Both the position numbers and the translations under genes were made by a program. From positions 12,229,549 to 12,293,548 of the forward strand of contig NC_062990.1 of assembly GCF_023078275.1 (NCBI RefSeq): a stretch of 64,000 bases of DNA, in the 5' to 3' direction. This DNA is from Leguminivora glycinivorella. Its lineage: Eukaryota; Arthropoda; Insecta; Lepidoptera; Tortricidae. Shown in pieces: positions 32,101 through 44,744 of the stretch. The stretch's first letter is position 1. Each line of letters opens with the position of its first letter. A model generated the notes under the pieces. That model was not told the origin of the DNA, searched no databases, and worked only from the letters and a program-made list of their open reading frames with translations.

Positions 32101-35100
32101 AGTATCTTGATTGAGCAACGTCTTCTGAAGGTATTCACAAAGTGGCATCGTAAGGATCCGATCCCAAGTATTTTTTTCGGCCTTCGACATAGGACCATAA
32201 GTTGAGTTTTTAAAAATTTCAAGTTTTATTATTTTATGGTGAATCTACTACGAGTGCCCGCAAATGACCTATGTATCTTGATTCAGCAACGTCTTTTGAA
32301 GGTATTCCCTAAGTGGGATCGTAAGGATCCGATCCCATGTATTTTTTTCGGCCTTCGACATAGGACCATAAGTTGAGTTTTTCAATTTTTTAAGTTTTAT
32401 TTTTTTATGGCGAATCTTCAGCGAGTGCCCGCAAACGACATGTGTATTATGATTGAGCAACGTCTTCTGAAGGTATTCCCAAAGTGGGATCGTAAGGATC
32501 CGATCCCAAGTATTTTTTTCGGCCTTCGACGTAGGACCATAAGTTGAGTTTTTAAAATTTTCAATTTGTATTTTTTTATGGCGAAGCTACTACGAGTGCC
32601 CGCAAATGACCTGAGTATCTTGACTGAGCAACGTCTTCTGAAGGTATTCACAAAGTGGCATCGTAAGGATCCGATCCCAAGTATTTTTTTCGGCCTTCAA
32701 CATAGGACCGTAAGTTGAGTTTTTAAAATTTTCAAGTTGTATTTTTTTATGGCGAAGCTACTACGAGTGCCCGCAAATGATCTTAGTATCTTGATTGAGC
32801 AACGTCTTCTGAAGGTATTCACAAAGTGGCATCGTAAGGATCCGATCCCAAGTATTTTTTTCGGCCTTCGACATAGGACCATAAATTGAGTTTTTCAAAA
32901 TTTCAAGTTTTATTATTTTATGGTGAATCTTCTGCGAGTGCCCGCAAATGACCTATGTATCTTGATTCAGCAACGTCTTTTGAAGGTATTCACAAAGTGG
33001 GATCGTAAGGATCCGATCCCAAGTATTTTTTTCGGCCTTCGACATAGGACCATAAGTTGAGTTTTTAAAATTTTCAAGTTGTATTTTTTTATGGCGAAGC
33101 TACTACGAGTGCCCGCAAATGACCTGAGTATCTTGATTGAGCAACGTCTTCTGAAGGTATTCACAAAGTGGCAGCGTAAGGATCCGATCCCAAGTATTTT
33201 TTTCGGCCTTCGACGTAGGACCATAAGTTGAGTTTTTAAAAATTTCAAGTTTTATTATTTTATGGTGAATCTTCTGATAGTGCCCGCAAATGACCTGAGT
33301 ATCTTGATTGAGCAACGTCTTTTGAAGGTATTCACAAAGTGGGATCGTAAGGATCCGATCCCAAGTATTTTTTTCGGCCTTCGACATAGGACCATAAGTT
33401 GAGTTTTTCAATTTTTTAAGTTTTATTTTTTTATGGCGAATCTTCAGCGAGTGCCCGCAAACGTCAGGTGTATTATGATTGAGCAACGTCTTCTGAAGGT
33501 ATTCACAAAGTGGCATCGTAAGGATCCGATCCCAAGTATTTTTTTCGGCCTTCGACATAGGACCATAAGTTGAGTTTTTCAATTTTTTAAGTTTTATTTT
33601 TTTATGGCGAATCTTCAGCGAGTGCCCGCAAACGACATGTGTATTATGATTGAGCAACGTCTTCTGAAGGTATTCACAAAGTGGCATCGTAAGGATCCGA
33701 TCCCAAGTATTTTTTTCGGCCTTCGACATAGGACCATAAGTTGAGTTTTTAAAATTTTCAAGTTGTATTTTTTTATGGCGAATCTACTACGAGTGCCCGC
33801 AAATGACCTAAGTATATTGATTGAGCAACGTCTTCTGAAGGTATTCGCAAAGTGGCATCGTAAGGATCCGATCCCAAGTATTTTTTTCGGCCTTCGACAT
33901 AGGACCATAAGTTGAGTTTTTAAAAATTTCATGTTTTATTATTTTATGGTGAATCTTCTGCGAGTGCCCGCAAATGACCTATGTATCTTGATTCAGCAAC
34001 GTCTTCTGAATGTATTCTTAAAGTGGGATCGTAAGGATCCGATCCCAAGTATTTTTTTCGGCCTTCGACATAGGACCATAAGTTGAGTTTTTCAATTTTT
34101 TAAATTTTATTTTTTTATGGCGAATCTACTACGAGTGCCCGCAAATGACCTGAGTATCTTGATTGAGCAACGTCTTCTGAAGGTATTCACAAAGTGGCAT
34201 CGTAAGGATCCGATCCCAAGTATTTTTTTCGGCTTTCGACATAGGACCATAAGTTGAGTTTTTAAAAATTTCAAGTTTTATTATTTTATGGTGAATCTAC
34301 TACGAGTGCCCGCAAATGACCTATGTATCTTGATTCAGCAACGTCTTTTGAAGGTATTCCCTAAGTGGGATCGTAAGGATCCGATCCCAAGTATTTTTTT
34401 CGGCCTTCGACATAGGACCATAAGTTGAGTTTTTCAATTTTTTAAGTTTTATTTTTTTATGGCGAATCTTCAGCGAGTGCCCGCAAACGACATGTGTATT
34501 ATGATTGAGCAACGTCTTCTGAAGGTATTCCCAAAGTGGGATCGTAAGGATCCGATCCCAAGTTTTTTTTTCGGCCTTCGACGTAGGACCATAAGTTGAG
34601 TTTTTAAAATTTTCAATTTGTATTTTTTTATGGCGAAGCTACTACGAGTGCCCGCAAATGACCTGAGTATCTTGACTGAGCAACGTCTTCTGAAGGTATT
34701 CACAAAGTGGCATCGTAAGGATCCGATCCCAAGTATTTTTTTCGGCCTTCAACATAGGACCGTAAGTTGAGTTTTTAAAATTTTCAAGTTGTATTTTTTT
34801 ATGGCGAAGCTACTACGAGTGCCCGCAAATGATCTTAGTATCTTGATTGAGCAACGTCTTCTGAAGGTATTCACAAAGTGGCATCGTAAGGATCCGATCC
34901 CAAGTATTTTTTTCGGCCTTCGACATAGGACCATAAGTTGAGTTTTTAAAATTTTCAAGTAGTATTTTTTTATGGCGAAGCTACTACGAGTGCCCGCAAA
35001 TGACCTGAGTATCTTGATTGAGCAACGTCTTCTGAAGGTATTCACAAAGTGGCATCGTAAGGATCCGATCCCAAGTATTTTTTTCGACCTTCGACATAGG

Positions 35101-38100
35101 ACCATAAGTTGAGTTTTTCAATTTTTTAAGTTTTATTTTTTTATGGGGAATCTTCAACGAGTGCCCGCAAATGACCTGAGTATCTTGATTGAGCAACGTC
35201 TTCTGAAGGTATTCACAAAGTGGCAGCGTAAGGATCCGATCCCAAGTATTTTTTTCGGCCTTCGACGTAGGACCATAAGTTGAGTTTTTAAAAATTTCAA
35301 GTTTTATTATTTTATGGTGAATCTTCTGAGAGTGCCCGCAAATGACCTGAGTATCTTGATTGAGCAACGTCTTTTGAAGGTATTCACAAAGTGGGATCGT
35401 AAGGATCCGATCCCAAGTATTTTTTTCGGCCTTCGACATAGGACCATAAGTTGAGTTTTTCAATTTTTTAAGTTTTATTTTTTTATGGCGAATCTTCAGC
35501 GAGTGCCCGCAAACGTCAGGTGTATTATGATTGAGCAACGTCTTCTGAAGGTATTCACAAAGTGGCATCGTAAGGATCCGATCCCAAGTATTTTTTTCGG
35601 CCTTCGACATAGGACCATAAGTTGAGTTTTTCAATTTTTTAAGTTTTATTTTTTTATGGCGAATCTTCAGCGAGTGCCCACAAACAACATGTGTATTATG
35701 ATTGAGCAACGTCTTCTGAAGGTATTCACAAAGTGGCATCGTAAGGATCCGATCCCAAGTATTTTTTTCGGCCTTCGACATAGGACCATAAGTTGAGTTT
35801 TTAAAATTTTCAAGTTGTATTTTTTTATGGCGAATCTACTACGAGTGCCCGCAAATGACCTAAGTATATTGATTGAGCAACGTCTTCTGAAGGTATTCGC
35901 AAAGTGGCATCGTAAGGATCCGATCCCAAGTATTTTTTTCGGCCTTCGACATAGGACCATAAGTTGAGTTTTTAAAAATTTCATGTTTTATTATTTTATG
36001 GTGAATCTTCTGCGAGTGCCCGCAAATGACCTATGTATCTTGATTCAGCAACGTCTTCTGAATGTATTCTTAAAGTGGGATCGTAAGGATCCGATCCCAA
36101 GTATTTTTTTCGGCCTTCGACATAGGACCATAAGTTGAGTTTTTAAAATTTTCAAGTTGTATATTTTTATGGCGAATCTACTACGAGTGCCCGCAAATAA
36201 CCTAGGTTTTATGATTAAGCAATATCTTCTGAAGGTAATCACAAAGTGGCAGCGTAAGGATCCGATCTCAAGTATTTTTTTCGGCCTTCGACATAGGACC
36301 ATAAGTTGAGTTTTTAAAAATTTCAAGTTTTATTATTTTATGGTGAATCTTCTGCGAGTGCCCGCAAATGACCTATGTATCTTGATTCAGCAACGTCTTC
36401 TAAAGGTATTCACAAAGTGAGATCGTAAGGATCCGATCCCAAGTATTTTTTTCGGCCTTCGACATAGGACCATAAGTTGAGTTTTTAAAATTTTCAAGTT
36501 GTATTTTTTTATGGCGAATCTACTACGAGTGCCCGCAAATGACCTAAGTATCTTGATTGAGCAACGTCTTCTGAAGGTATTCACAAAGTGGCATCGTAAG
36601 GATCCGATCCCAAGTATTTTTTTCGGCCTTCGATATAGGACCATAAGTTGAGTTTTTAAAAATTTCAAGTTTTATTATTTTATGGTGAATCTTCTGAGAG
36701 TGCCCGCCAATGACCTGAGTATCTTGATTGAGCAACGTCTTCTGAAGGTATTTACAAAGTGGGATCGTAAGGATCCGATCCCAAGTATTTTTTTCGGCCT
36801 TCGACATAGGACCATAAGTTGAGTTTTTAAAAATTTCATGTTTTATTATTTTATGGTGAATCTTCTGCGAGTGCCCGCAAATGACCTATGTATCTTGATT
36901 CAGCAACGTCTTCTGAATGTATTCTTAAAGTGGGATCGTAAGGATCCGATCCCAAGTATTTTTTTCGGCCTTCGACATAGGACCATAAGTTGAGTTTTTC
37001 AATTTTTTAAATTTTATTTTTTTATGGCGAATCTACTACGAGTGCCCGCAAATGACCTGAGTATCTTGATTGAGCAACGTCTTCTGAAGGTATTCACAAA
37101 GTGGCATCGTAAGGATCCGATCCCAAGTATTTTTTTCGGCTTTCGACATAGGACCATAAGTTGAGTTTTTAAAAATTTCAAGTTTTATTATTTTATGGTG
37201 AATCTACTACGAGTGCCCGCAAATGACCTATGTATCTTGATTCAGCAACGTCTTTTGAAGGTATTCCCTAAGTGGGATCGTAAGGATCCGATCCCAAGTA
37301 TTTTTTTCGGCCTTCGACATAGGACCATAAGTTGAGTTTTTCAATTTTTTAAGTTTTATTTTTTTATGGCGAATCTTCAGCGAGTGCCCGCAAACGACAT
37401 GTGTATTATGATTGAGCAACGTCTTCTGAAGGTATTCCCAAAGTGGGATCGTAAGGATACGATCCCAAGTTTTTTTTTCGGCCTTCGACGTAGGACCATA
37501 AGTTGAGTTTTTAAAATTTTCAATTTGTATTTTTTTATGGCGAAGCTACTACGAGTGCCCGCAAATGACCTGAGTATCTTGACTGAGCAACGTCTTCTGA
37601 AGGTATTCACAAAGTGGCATCGTAAGGATCCGATCCCAAGTATTTTTTTCGGCCTTCAACATAGGACCGTAAGTTGAGTTTTTAAAATTTTCAAGTTGTA
37701 TTTTTTTATGGCGAAGCTACTACGAGTGCCCGCAAATGATCTTAGTATCTTGATTGAGCAACGTCTTCTGAAGGTATTCACAAAGTGGCATCGTAAGGAT
37801 CCGATCCCAAGTATTTTTTTCGGCCTTCGACATAGGACCATAAGTTGAGTTTTTAAAATTTTCAAGTAGTATTTTTTTATGGCGAAGCTACTACGAGTGC
37901 CCGCAAATGACCTGAGTATCTTGATTGAGCAACGTCTTCTGAAGGTATTCACAAAGTGGCATCGTAAGGATCCGATCCCAAGTATTTTTTTCGACCTTCG
38001 ACATAGGACCATAAGTTGAGTTTTTCAATTTTTTAAGTTTTATTTTTTTATGGGGAATCTTCAACGAGTGCCCGCAAATGACCTGAGTATCTTGATTGAG

Positions 38101-41100
38101 CAACGTCTTCTGAAGGTATTCACAAAGTGGCAGCGTAAGGATCCGATCCCAAGTATTTTTTTCGGCCTTCGACGTAGGACCATAAGTTGAGTTTTTAAAA
38201 ATTTCAAGTTTTATTATTTTATGGTGAATCTTCTGAGAGTGCCCGCAAATGACCTGAGTATCTTGATTGAGCAACGTCTTTTGAAGGTATTCACAAAGTG
38301 GGATCGTAAGGATCCGATCCCAAGTATTTTTTTCGGCCTTCGACATAGGACCATAAGTTGAGTTTTTCAATTTTTTAAGTTTTATTTTTTTATGGCGAAT
38401 CTTCAGCGAGTGCCCGCAAACGTCAGGTGTATTATGATTGAGCAACGTCTTCTGAAGGTATTCACAAAGTGGCATCGTAAGGATCCGATCCCAAGTATTT
38501 TTTTCGGCCTTCGACATAGGACCATAAGTTGAGTTTTTAAAATTTTCAAGTTGTATTTTTTTATGGCGAATCTACTACGAGTGCCCGCAAATGACCTAAG
38601 TATATTGATTGAGCAACGTCTTCTGAAGGTATTCGCAAAGTGGCATCGTAAGGATCCGATCCCAAGTATTTTTTTCGGCCTTCGACATAGGACCATAAGT
38701 TGAGTTTTTAAAAATTTCATGTTTTATTATTTTATGGTGAATCTTCTGCGAGTGCCCGCAAATGACCTATGTATCTTGATTCAGCAACGTCTTCTGAATG
38801 TATTCTTAAAGTGGGATCGTAAGGATCCGATCCCAAGTATTTTTTTCGGCCTTCGACATAGGACCATAAGTTGAGTTTTTAAAATTTTCAAGTTGTATAT
38901 TTTTATGGCGAATCTACTACGAGTGCCCGCAAATAACCTAGGTTTTATGATTAAGCAATATCTTCTGAAGGTAATCACAAAGTGGCAGCGTAAGGATCCG
39001 ATCTCAAGTATTTTTTTCGGCCTTCGACATAGGACCATAAGTTGAGTTTTTAAAAATTTCAAGTTTTATTATTTTATGGTGAATCTTCTGCGAGTGCCCG
39101 CAAATGACCTATGTATCTTGATTCAGCAACGTCTTCTAAAGGTATTCACAAAGTGAGATCGTAAGGATCCGATCCCAAGTATTTTTTTCGGCCTTCGACA
39201 TAGGACCATAAGTTGAGTTTTTAAAATTTTCAAGTTGTATTTTTTTATGGCGAATCTACTACGAGTGCCCGCAAATGACCTAAGTATCTTGATTGAGCAA
39301 CGTCTTCTGAAGGTATTCACAAAGTGGCATCGTAAGGATCCGATCCCAAGTATTTTTTTCGGCCTTCGATATAGGACCATAAGTTGAGTTTTTAAAAATT
39401 TCAAGTTTTATTATTTTATGGTGAATCTTCTGAGAGTGCCCGCAAATGACCTGAGTATCTTGATTGAGCAACGTCTTCTGAAGGTATTCACAAAGTGGGA
39501 TCGTAAGGATCCGATCCCAAGTATTTTTTTCGGCCTTCGACATAGGACCATAAGTTGAGTTTTTCAATTTTTTAAATTTTATTTTTTTATGGCGAATCTA
39601 CTACGAGTGCCCGCAAATGACCTGAGTATCTTGATTGAGCAACGTCTTTTGAAGGTATTCACAAAGTGGGATCGTAAGGATCCGATCCCAAGTATTTTTT
39701 CGGCCTTCGACATAGGACCATAAGTTGAGGTTTTAAAACTTTCAAGTTGTATTTTTTTATGGCGAATCTACTACGAGTGCCCGCAAATGACCTGAGTATC
39801 TTGATTGAGCAACGTCTTCTGAAGGTATTCACAAAGTGGCATCGTAAGGATCCGATCCCAAGTATTTTTTTCAGCCTTCGACATAGGACCATAAGTTGAG
39901 TTTTTAAAAATTTCATGTTTTATTATTTTATGGTGAATCTTCTGCGAGTGCCCGCAAATGACCTATGTATCTTGACTCAGCAACGTCTTCTGAAGGTATT
40001 CACAAAGTGGAATCGTAAGGATCCGATCCCAAGTATTTTTTTCGGCCTTCGACATAGGACCATAAGTTGAGTTTTTAAAATTTCAAGTTTTATTATTTTA
40101 TGGTGAATCTTCTGCGAGTGCCCGCAAATGACCTATGTATCTCGATTCAGCAACGTCTTTTGAAGGTATTTCACAAAGTGGGATCGTAAGGATCCGATCC
40201 CAAGTATTTTTTTCGGCCTTCGACGTAGGACCATAAGTTGAGATTTTAAAATTTTCAAGTTGTATTTTTTTATGGCGAATCTACTACGAGTGCCCGCAAA
40301 TGACCTGTGTATCTTGATTTAGCAACGTCTTGTGAAGGTATTCACAAAGTGGCATCGTAAGGATCCGATCCCAAGTATTTTTTTCGGCCTTCGACATAGG
40401 ACCATAAGTTGAGTTTTTCAATTTTTTAAGTTTTATTTTTTTATGGCGAATCTTCAGCGAGTTCCCGCAAACAACATGTGTATTATGATTAAGCAACGTC
40501 TTCTGAAGGTATTCACAAAGTGGCATCGTAAGGATCCGATCCCAAGTATTTTTTTCGGCCTTCGACATAGGACCATAAGTTGAGTTTTTAAAAATTTCAA
40601 GTTTTATTATTTTATGGTGAATCTACTACGAGTGCCCGCAAATGACCTATGTATCTTGATTCAGCAACGTCTTTTGAAGGTATTCCCTAAGTGGGATCGT
40701 AAGGATCCGATCCCAAGTATTTTTTTCGGCCTTCGACATAGGACCATAAGTTGAGTTTTTCAATTTTTTAAGTTTTATTTTTTTATGGCGAATCTTCAGC
40801 GAGTGCCCGCAAACGACATGTGTATTATGATTGAGCAACGTCTTCTGAAGGTATTCCCAAAGTGGGATCGTAAGGATCCGATCCCAAGTATTTTTTTCGG
40901 CCTTCGACGTAGGACCATAAGTTGAGTTTTTAAAATTTTCAATTTGTATTTTTTTATGGCGAAGCTACTACGAGTGCCCGCAAATGACCTGAGTATCTTG
41001 ACTGAGCAACGTCTTCTGAAGGTATTCACAAAGTGGCATCGTAAGGATCCGATCCCAAGTATTTTTTTCGGCCTTCAACATAGGACCGTAAGTTGAGTTT

Positions 41101-43710
41101 TTAAAATTTTCAAGTTGTATTTTTTTATGGCGAAGCTACTACGAGTGCCCGCAAATGATCTTAGTATCTTGATTGAGCAACGTCTTCTGAAGGTATTCAC
41201 AAAGTGGCATCGTAAGGATCCGATCCCAAGTATTTTTTTCGGCCTTCGACATAGGACCATAAATTGAGTTTTTCAAAATTTCAAGTTTTATTATTTTATG
41301 GTGAATCTTCTGCGAGTGCCCGCAAATGACCTATGTATCTTGATTCAGCAACGTCTTTTGAAGGTATTCACAAAGTGGGATCGTAAGGATCCGATCCCAA
41401 GTATTTTTTTCGGCCTTCGACATAGGACCATAAGTTGAGTTTTTAAAATTTTCAAGTTGTATTTTTTTATGGCGAAGCTACTACGAGTACCCGCAAATGA
41501 CCTGAGTATCTTGATTGAGCAACGTCTTCTGAAGGTATTCACAAAGTGGCATCGTAAGGATCCGATCCCAAGTATTTTTTTCGACCTTCGACATAGGACC
41601 ATAAGTTGAGTTTTTCAATTTTTTAAGTTTTATTTTTTTATGGGGAATCTTCAACGAGTGCCCGCAAATGACCTGAGTATCTTGATTGAGCAACGTCTTC
41701 TGAAGGTATTCACAAAGTGGCAGCGTAAGGATCCGATCCCAAGTATTTTTTTCGGCCTTCGACATAGGACCATAAGTTGAGTTTTTAAAAATTTCAAGTT
41801 TTATTATTTTATGGTGAATCTTCTGCGAGTGCCCGCAAATGACCTATGTATCTTGATTCAGCAACGTCTTCTGAAGGTATTCACTAAGTGGGATCGTAAG
41901 GATCCGATCCCAAGTATTTTTTTCGGCCTTCGACATAGGACCATAAGTTGAGTTTTTCAATTTTTTAAGTTTTATTTTTTATGGCGAATCTTCAGCGAGT
42001 GCCCGCAAACGTCAGGTGTATTATGATTGAGCAACGTCTTCTGAAGGTATTCACAAAGTGGGATCGTAAGGATCCGATCCCAAGTAGTTTTTTCGGCCTT
42101 CGACGTAGGACCATAAGTTGAGTTTTTAAAATTTTTAAGTTGTATTTTTTTATGGCGAAGCTACTACGAGTGCCCGCAAATGACCTGAGTATCTTGACTG
42201 AGCAACGTCTTCTGAAGGTATTCACAAAGTGGCATCGTAAGGATCCGATCCCAAGTATTTTTTTCGGCCTTCGACATAGGACCATAAGTTGAGTTTTTAA
42301 AATTTTCAAGTTGTATTTTTTTATGGCGAAGCTACTACGAGTGCCCGCAAATGACCTGAGTATCTTGATTGAGCAACGTCTTCTGAAGGTATTCACAAAG
42401 TGGCATCGTAAGGATCCGATCTCAAGTATTTTTTTCGGCCTTCGACATAGGACCATAAGTTGAGTTTTTCAATTTTTTAAGTTTTATTTTTTTATGGCGA
42501 ATCTTCAACGAGTGCCCGCAAATGACCTGAGTATCTTGATTGAGCAACGTCTTCTGAAGGTATTCACAAAGTGGCATCGTAAGGATCCGATACCAAGTAT
42601 TTTTTTCGGCCTTCGACATAGGACCATAAGTTGAGTTTTTAAAAATTTCAAGTTTTATTATTTTATGGTGAATCTTCTGCGAGTGCCCGCAAATGACCTA
42701 TGTATCTTGATTCAGCAACGTTTTTTGAAGGTATTCGCAAAGTGGTAACGTAAGGATCCGATCCCAATTATTTTTTTCGGCCTTCGACATAGGACCATAA
42801 GTTGAGTTTTTAAAATTTTCAAGTTGTATTTTTTTATGGCGAATCTACTACGAGTGCCCGCAAATGACCTGAGTATCTTGATTGAGCAACGTCTTCTGAA
42901 GGTATTTACAAAGTGGCATCGTAAGGATCCGATCCCAAGTATTTTTTTCGGCCTTCGACATAGGACCATAAGTTGAGTTTTTCAATTTTTTAAGTTTTAT
43001 TATTTTATGGCGAATCTTCAGCGAGTGCCCGCAAATGACCTGAGTATCTTGATTGAGCAACGTCTTCTGAAGGTATTCACAAAGTGGCATCGTAAGGATC
43101 CGATCCCAAGCATTTTTTTCGGCCTTCGACATAGGACCATAAGTTGAGTTTTTCAATTTTTTAAGTTTTATTTTTTTATGGCGAATCTTCAGCGAGTGCC
43201 CGCAAACGACATGTGTATTATGATTGAGCAACGTCTTCTGAAGGTATTCACAAAGTGGCATCGTAAGGATCCGATCCCAAGTATTTTTTTCGGCCTTCGA
43301 CATAGGACCATAAGTTGAGTTCTTAAATTTTTTAAGTTTTAGTTTTTTGTGGTGAATCTTCTATGAGTGCCCGCCAATGACCTATGTATTATGATTGAGC
43401 AATGTCTTTTGAACGTATTCACAAAGTGGCATCGTAAGGATCCGATCCCAAGTATTTTTTTCGGCCTTCGACATAGGACCATAACTTGAGTTTTCAAAAT
43501 TTTCAAGTTTTATGCTTTTATGGCGAATCTTCTACGAGTGCCCGCAAGTGACCTGTGTATCTTGATTGAGCAACGTCTTTTGAACGTATTCACAAAGTGG
43601 CATCGTAAGGATCCGATCCTAAGTAATTTTTCGGCCTTCGACATAGGACCATAAGTTGAGTTTTTAAAATTTTTAAGTTTTATTTTTTTATGGCGAATCT
43701 TCTATGAGTG
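29196..43710 (-). repeat. Right satellite arm, ~85 x 171 bp, inverted
   Basis: Same monomer as the left arm, in the opposite orientation. A diagnostic monomer pair recurs at 30,730, 32,269, 34,321, 37,228 and 40,647, i.e. spacings of 1,539, 2,052, 2,907 and 3,419 bp. A second marker (CCTTCAACATAGGACCG) recurs with the same 2,052/2,907/3,419 spacings. This is higher-order structure of 9, 12, 17 and 20 monomers. The outer ~5.5 kb (39,170-43,710) is collinear with the left arm; the remainder is extra or rearranged copies. The longest open frame (265 codons, 34,984-35,781, minus) is a by-product. Confidence 0.9.
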
Positions 43711-44735
43711 AAAAATTTATGTTTTTATTTTATCGTAATGATTTCACATACTAAACGTCGTGAACTAACGATGAACTAACGAATCCATATCGATTTTGCA
43801 CGATAGAAGCCATAAAAATAGTTTACTGCTGCAACCTATGTTTTGGGTTTAAAATGAATAATATTAAAATGAATAATGCGTAGTGGTGTTGCACTTAGGA
43901 TCCTAACGATTTTATATACTGAACTAACGTCAACTAACGATCATCTTTCGATTCTAATTGACAGAAATAGTAAAATCGAGTTTGGGGCGGTGTAGCCTGA
44001 AGTTGGCCGCCCCACTTCATTAAAAAAAAAAAAAACTTCTAATCGGATCCTAACGATTTTATATACTGAACTAACGTCTACTAACGATTATCTTTCGAAT
44101 TCAATTGACAGAAATCGTAAAATCGAGTTTGGGGCGGTGTAGCCTGAAGTTGGCCGCCCCACTTCATAAAAAAAAAAAAAAATACTTCTAATCGGATCCT
44201 AACGATTTTATATACTGAACTAACGTCTACTAACGATTATCTTTCGAATTCAATTGACAGAAATCGTAAAATCGAGTTTGGGGCGGTAGCGTGAAGTTGG
44301 CCGCCCCACTTCATTTAAAAAAAATACTTCTAATCGGATCCTAACGATTTTATATACTGAACTAACGTCTACTAACGATTATCTTTCGAATTCAATTGAC
44401 AGAAATCGTAAAATCGAGTTTGGGGCGGTAGCGTGAAGTTGGCCGCCCCACTTCATTTAAAAAAAAAATACTTCTAATCGGATCCTAACGATTTTATATA
44501 CTGAACTAACGTCTATTAACGATTATCTTTCGATTCCAATTGACAAAAACCGTAAAATCAGTTTTGGGGCGGTAGCGTGAAGTTGGCCCCCTCCATTTTG
44601 TTTTTTAAAAAAAGTGATGTTGTTATCGGATCCTAACGATTTCACATACTGAACTAACGTGAACTAACGATGAACTAACGATATAGATATGTAATTTGCG
44701 GGCACTCGATATGGGGCGGTCAACTTCACGGAGGT
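43711..44735 (-). repeat. Right terminal block: six ~145-bp sub-repeats plus element end
   Basis: Mirror image of the left block. Cores ATCGGATCCTAACGAT or TAGGATCCTAACGAT lie near 43,897, 44,044, 44,196, 44,337, 44,479 and 44,629. It has one sub-repeat more than the left block and differing A/T run lengths. It ends CAACTTCACGGAGGT at 44,735. Confidence 0.8.
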
Positions 44736-44744
44736 GTCAAACAA
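44736..44744 (+). repeat. Right 9-bp target-site duplication
   Basis: GTCAAACAA follows the element end directly and equals the 9-mer at 20,861-20,869. Confidence 0.85.

Larger units (their letters stand above)
20870..44735. mobile_element. Giant foldback-type transposon containing a 171-bp satellite (23,866 bp)
   Basis: The two ends are inverted copies starting ACCTCCGTGAAGTTGACC. Over the outer ~185 bp I find a single mismatch (CCCA versus CCCG). The element is flanked by the direct 9-bp duplication GTCAAACAA, and host sequence outside is not mirrored. Inside each end lie ~145-bp sub-repeats, then the 171-bp satellite, which changes orientation once at 29,195/29,196. Long inverted repeats built of short tandem units plus a 9-bp duplication match the known layout of Drosophila Foldback (FB) elements. 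A 9-bp duplication is also compatible with MULE- or Merlin-type transposases. No transposase-like frame exists inside, so this is a non-autonomous element. The sub-parts are listed separately. Confidence 0.8.

Noticed and set aside
22197..43303. About 70 open frames of 60-265 codons in the satellite, with proteins such as SKAEKNTWDRILTMPLCEYL repeats
   Set aside because: They follow from a 171-bp period divisible by three. They overlap in several frames, switch strand exactly where the array inverts, and start or stop at single substitutions. No known domain.
21749..43710. CRISPR array
   Set aside because: Repeats are contiguous 171-bp units without unique spacers, and the genome is clearly eukaryotic.
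21749..43710. Centromeric alpha-satellite because of the 171-bp period
   Set aside because: The equal length to primate alpha satellite is coincidental; the sequence shows no CENP-B box and the array is bounded by transposon ends. Most Lepidoptera have holocentric chromosomes.
20870..44735. A transposase gene inside the foldback element
   Set aside because: No frame outside the satellite exceeds about 60-65 codons and none has a recognisable catalytic motif. The terminal blocks and linkers are non-coding.
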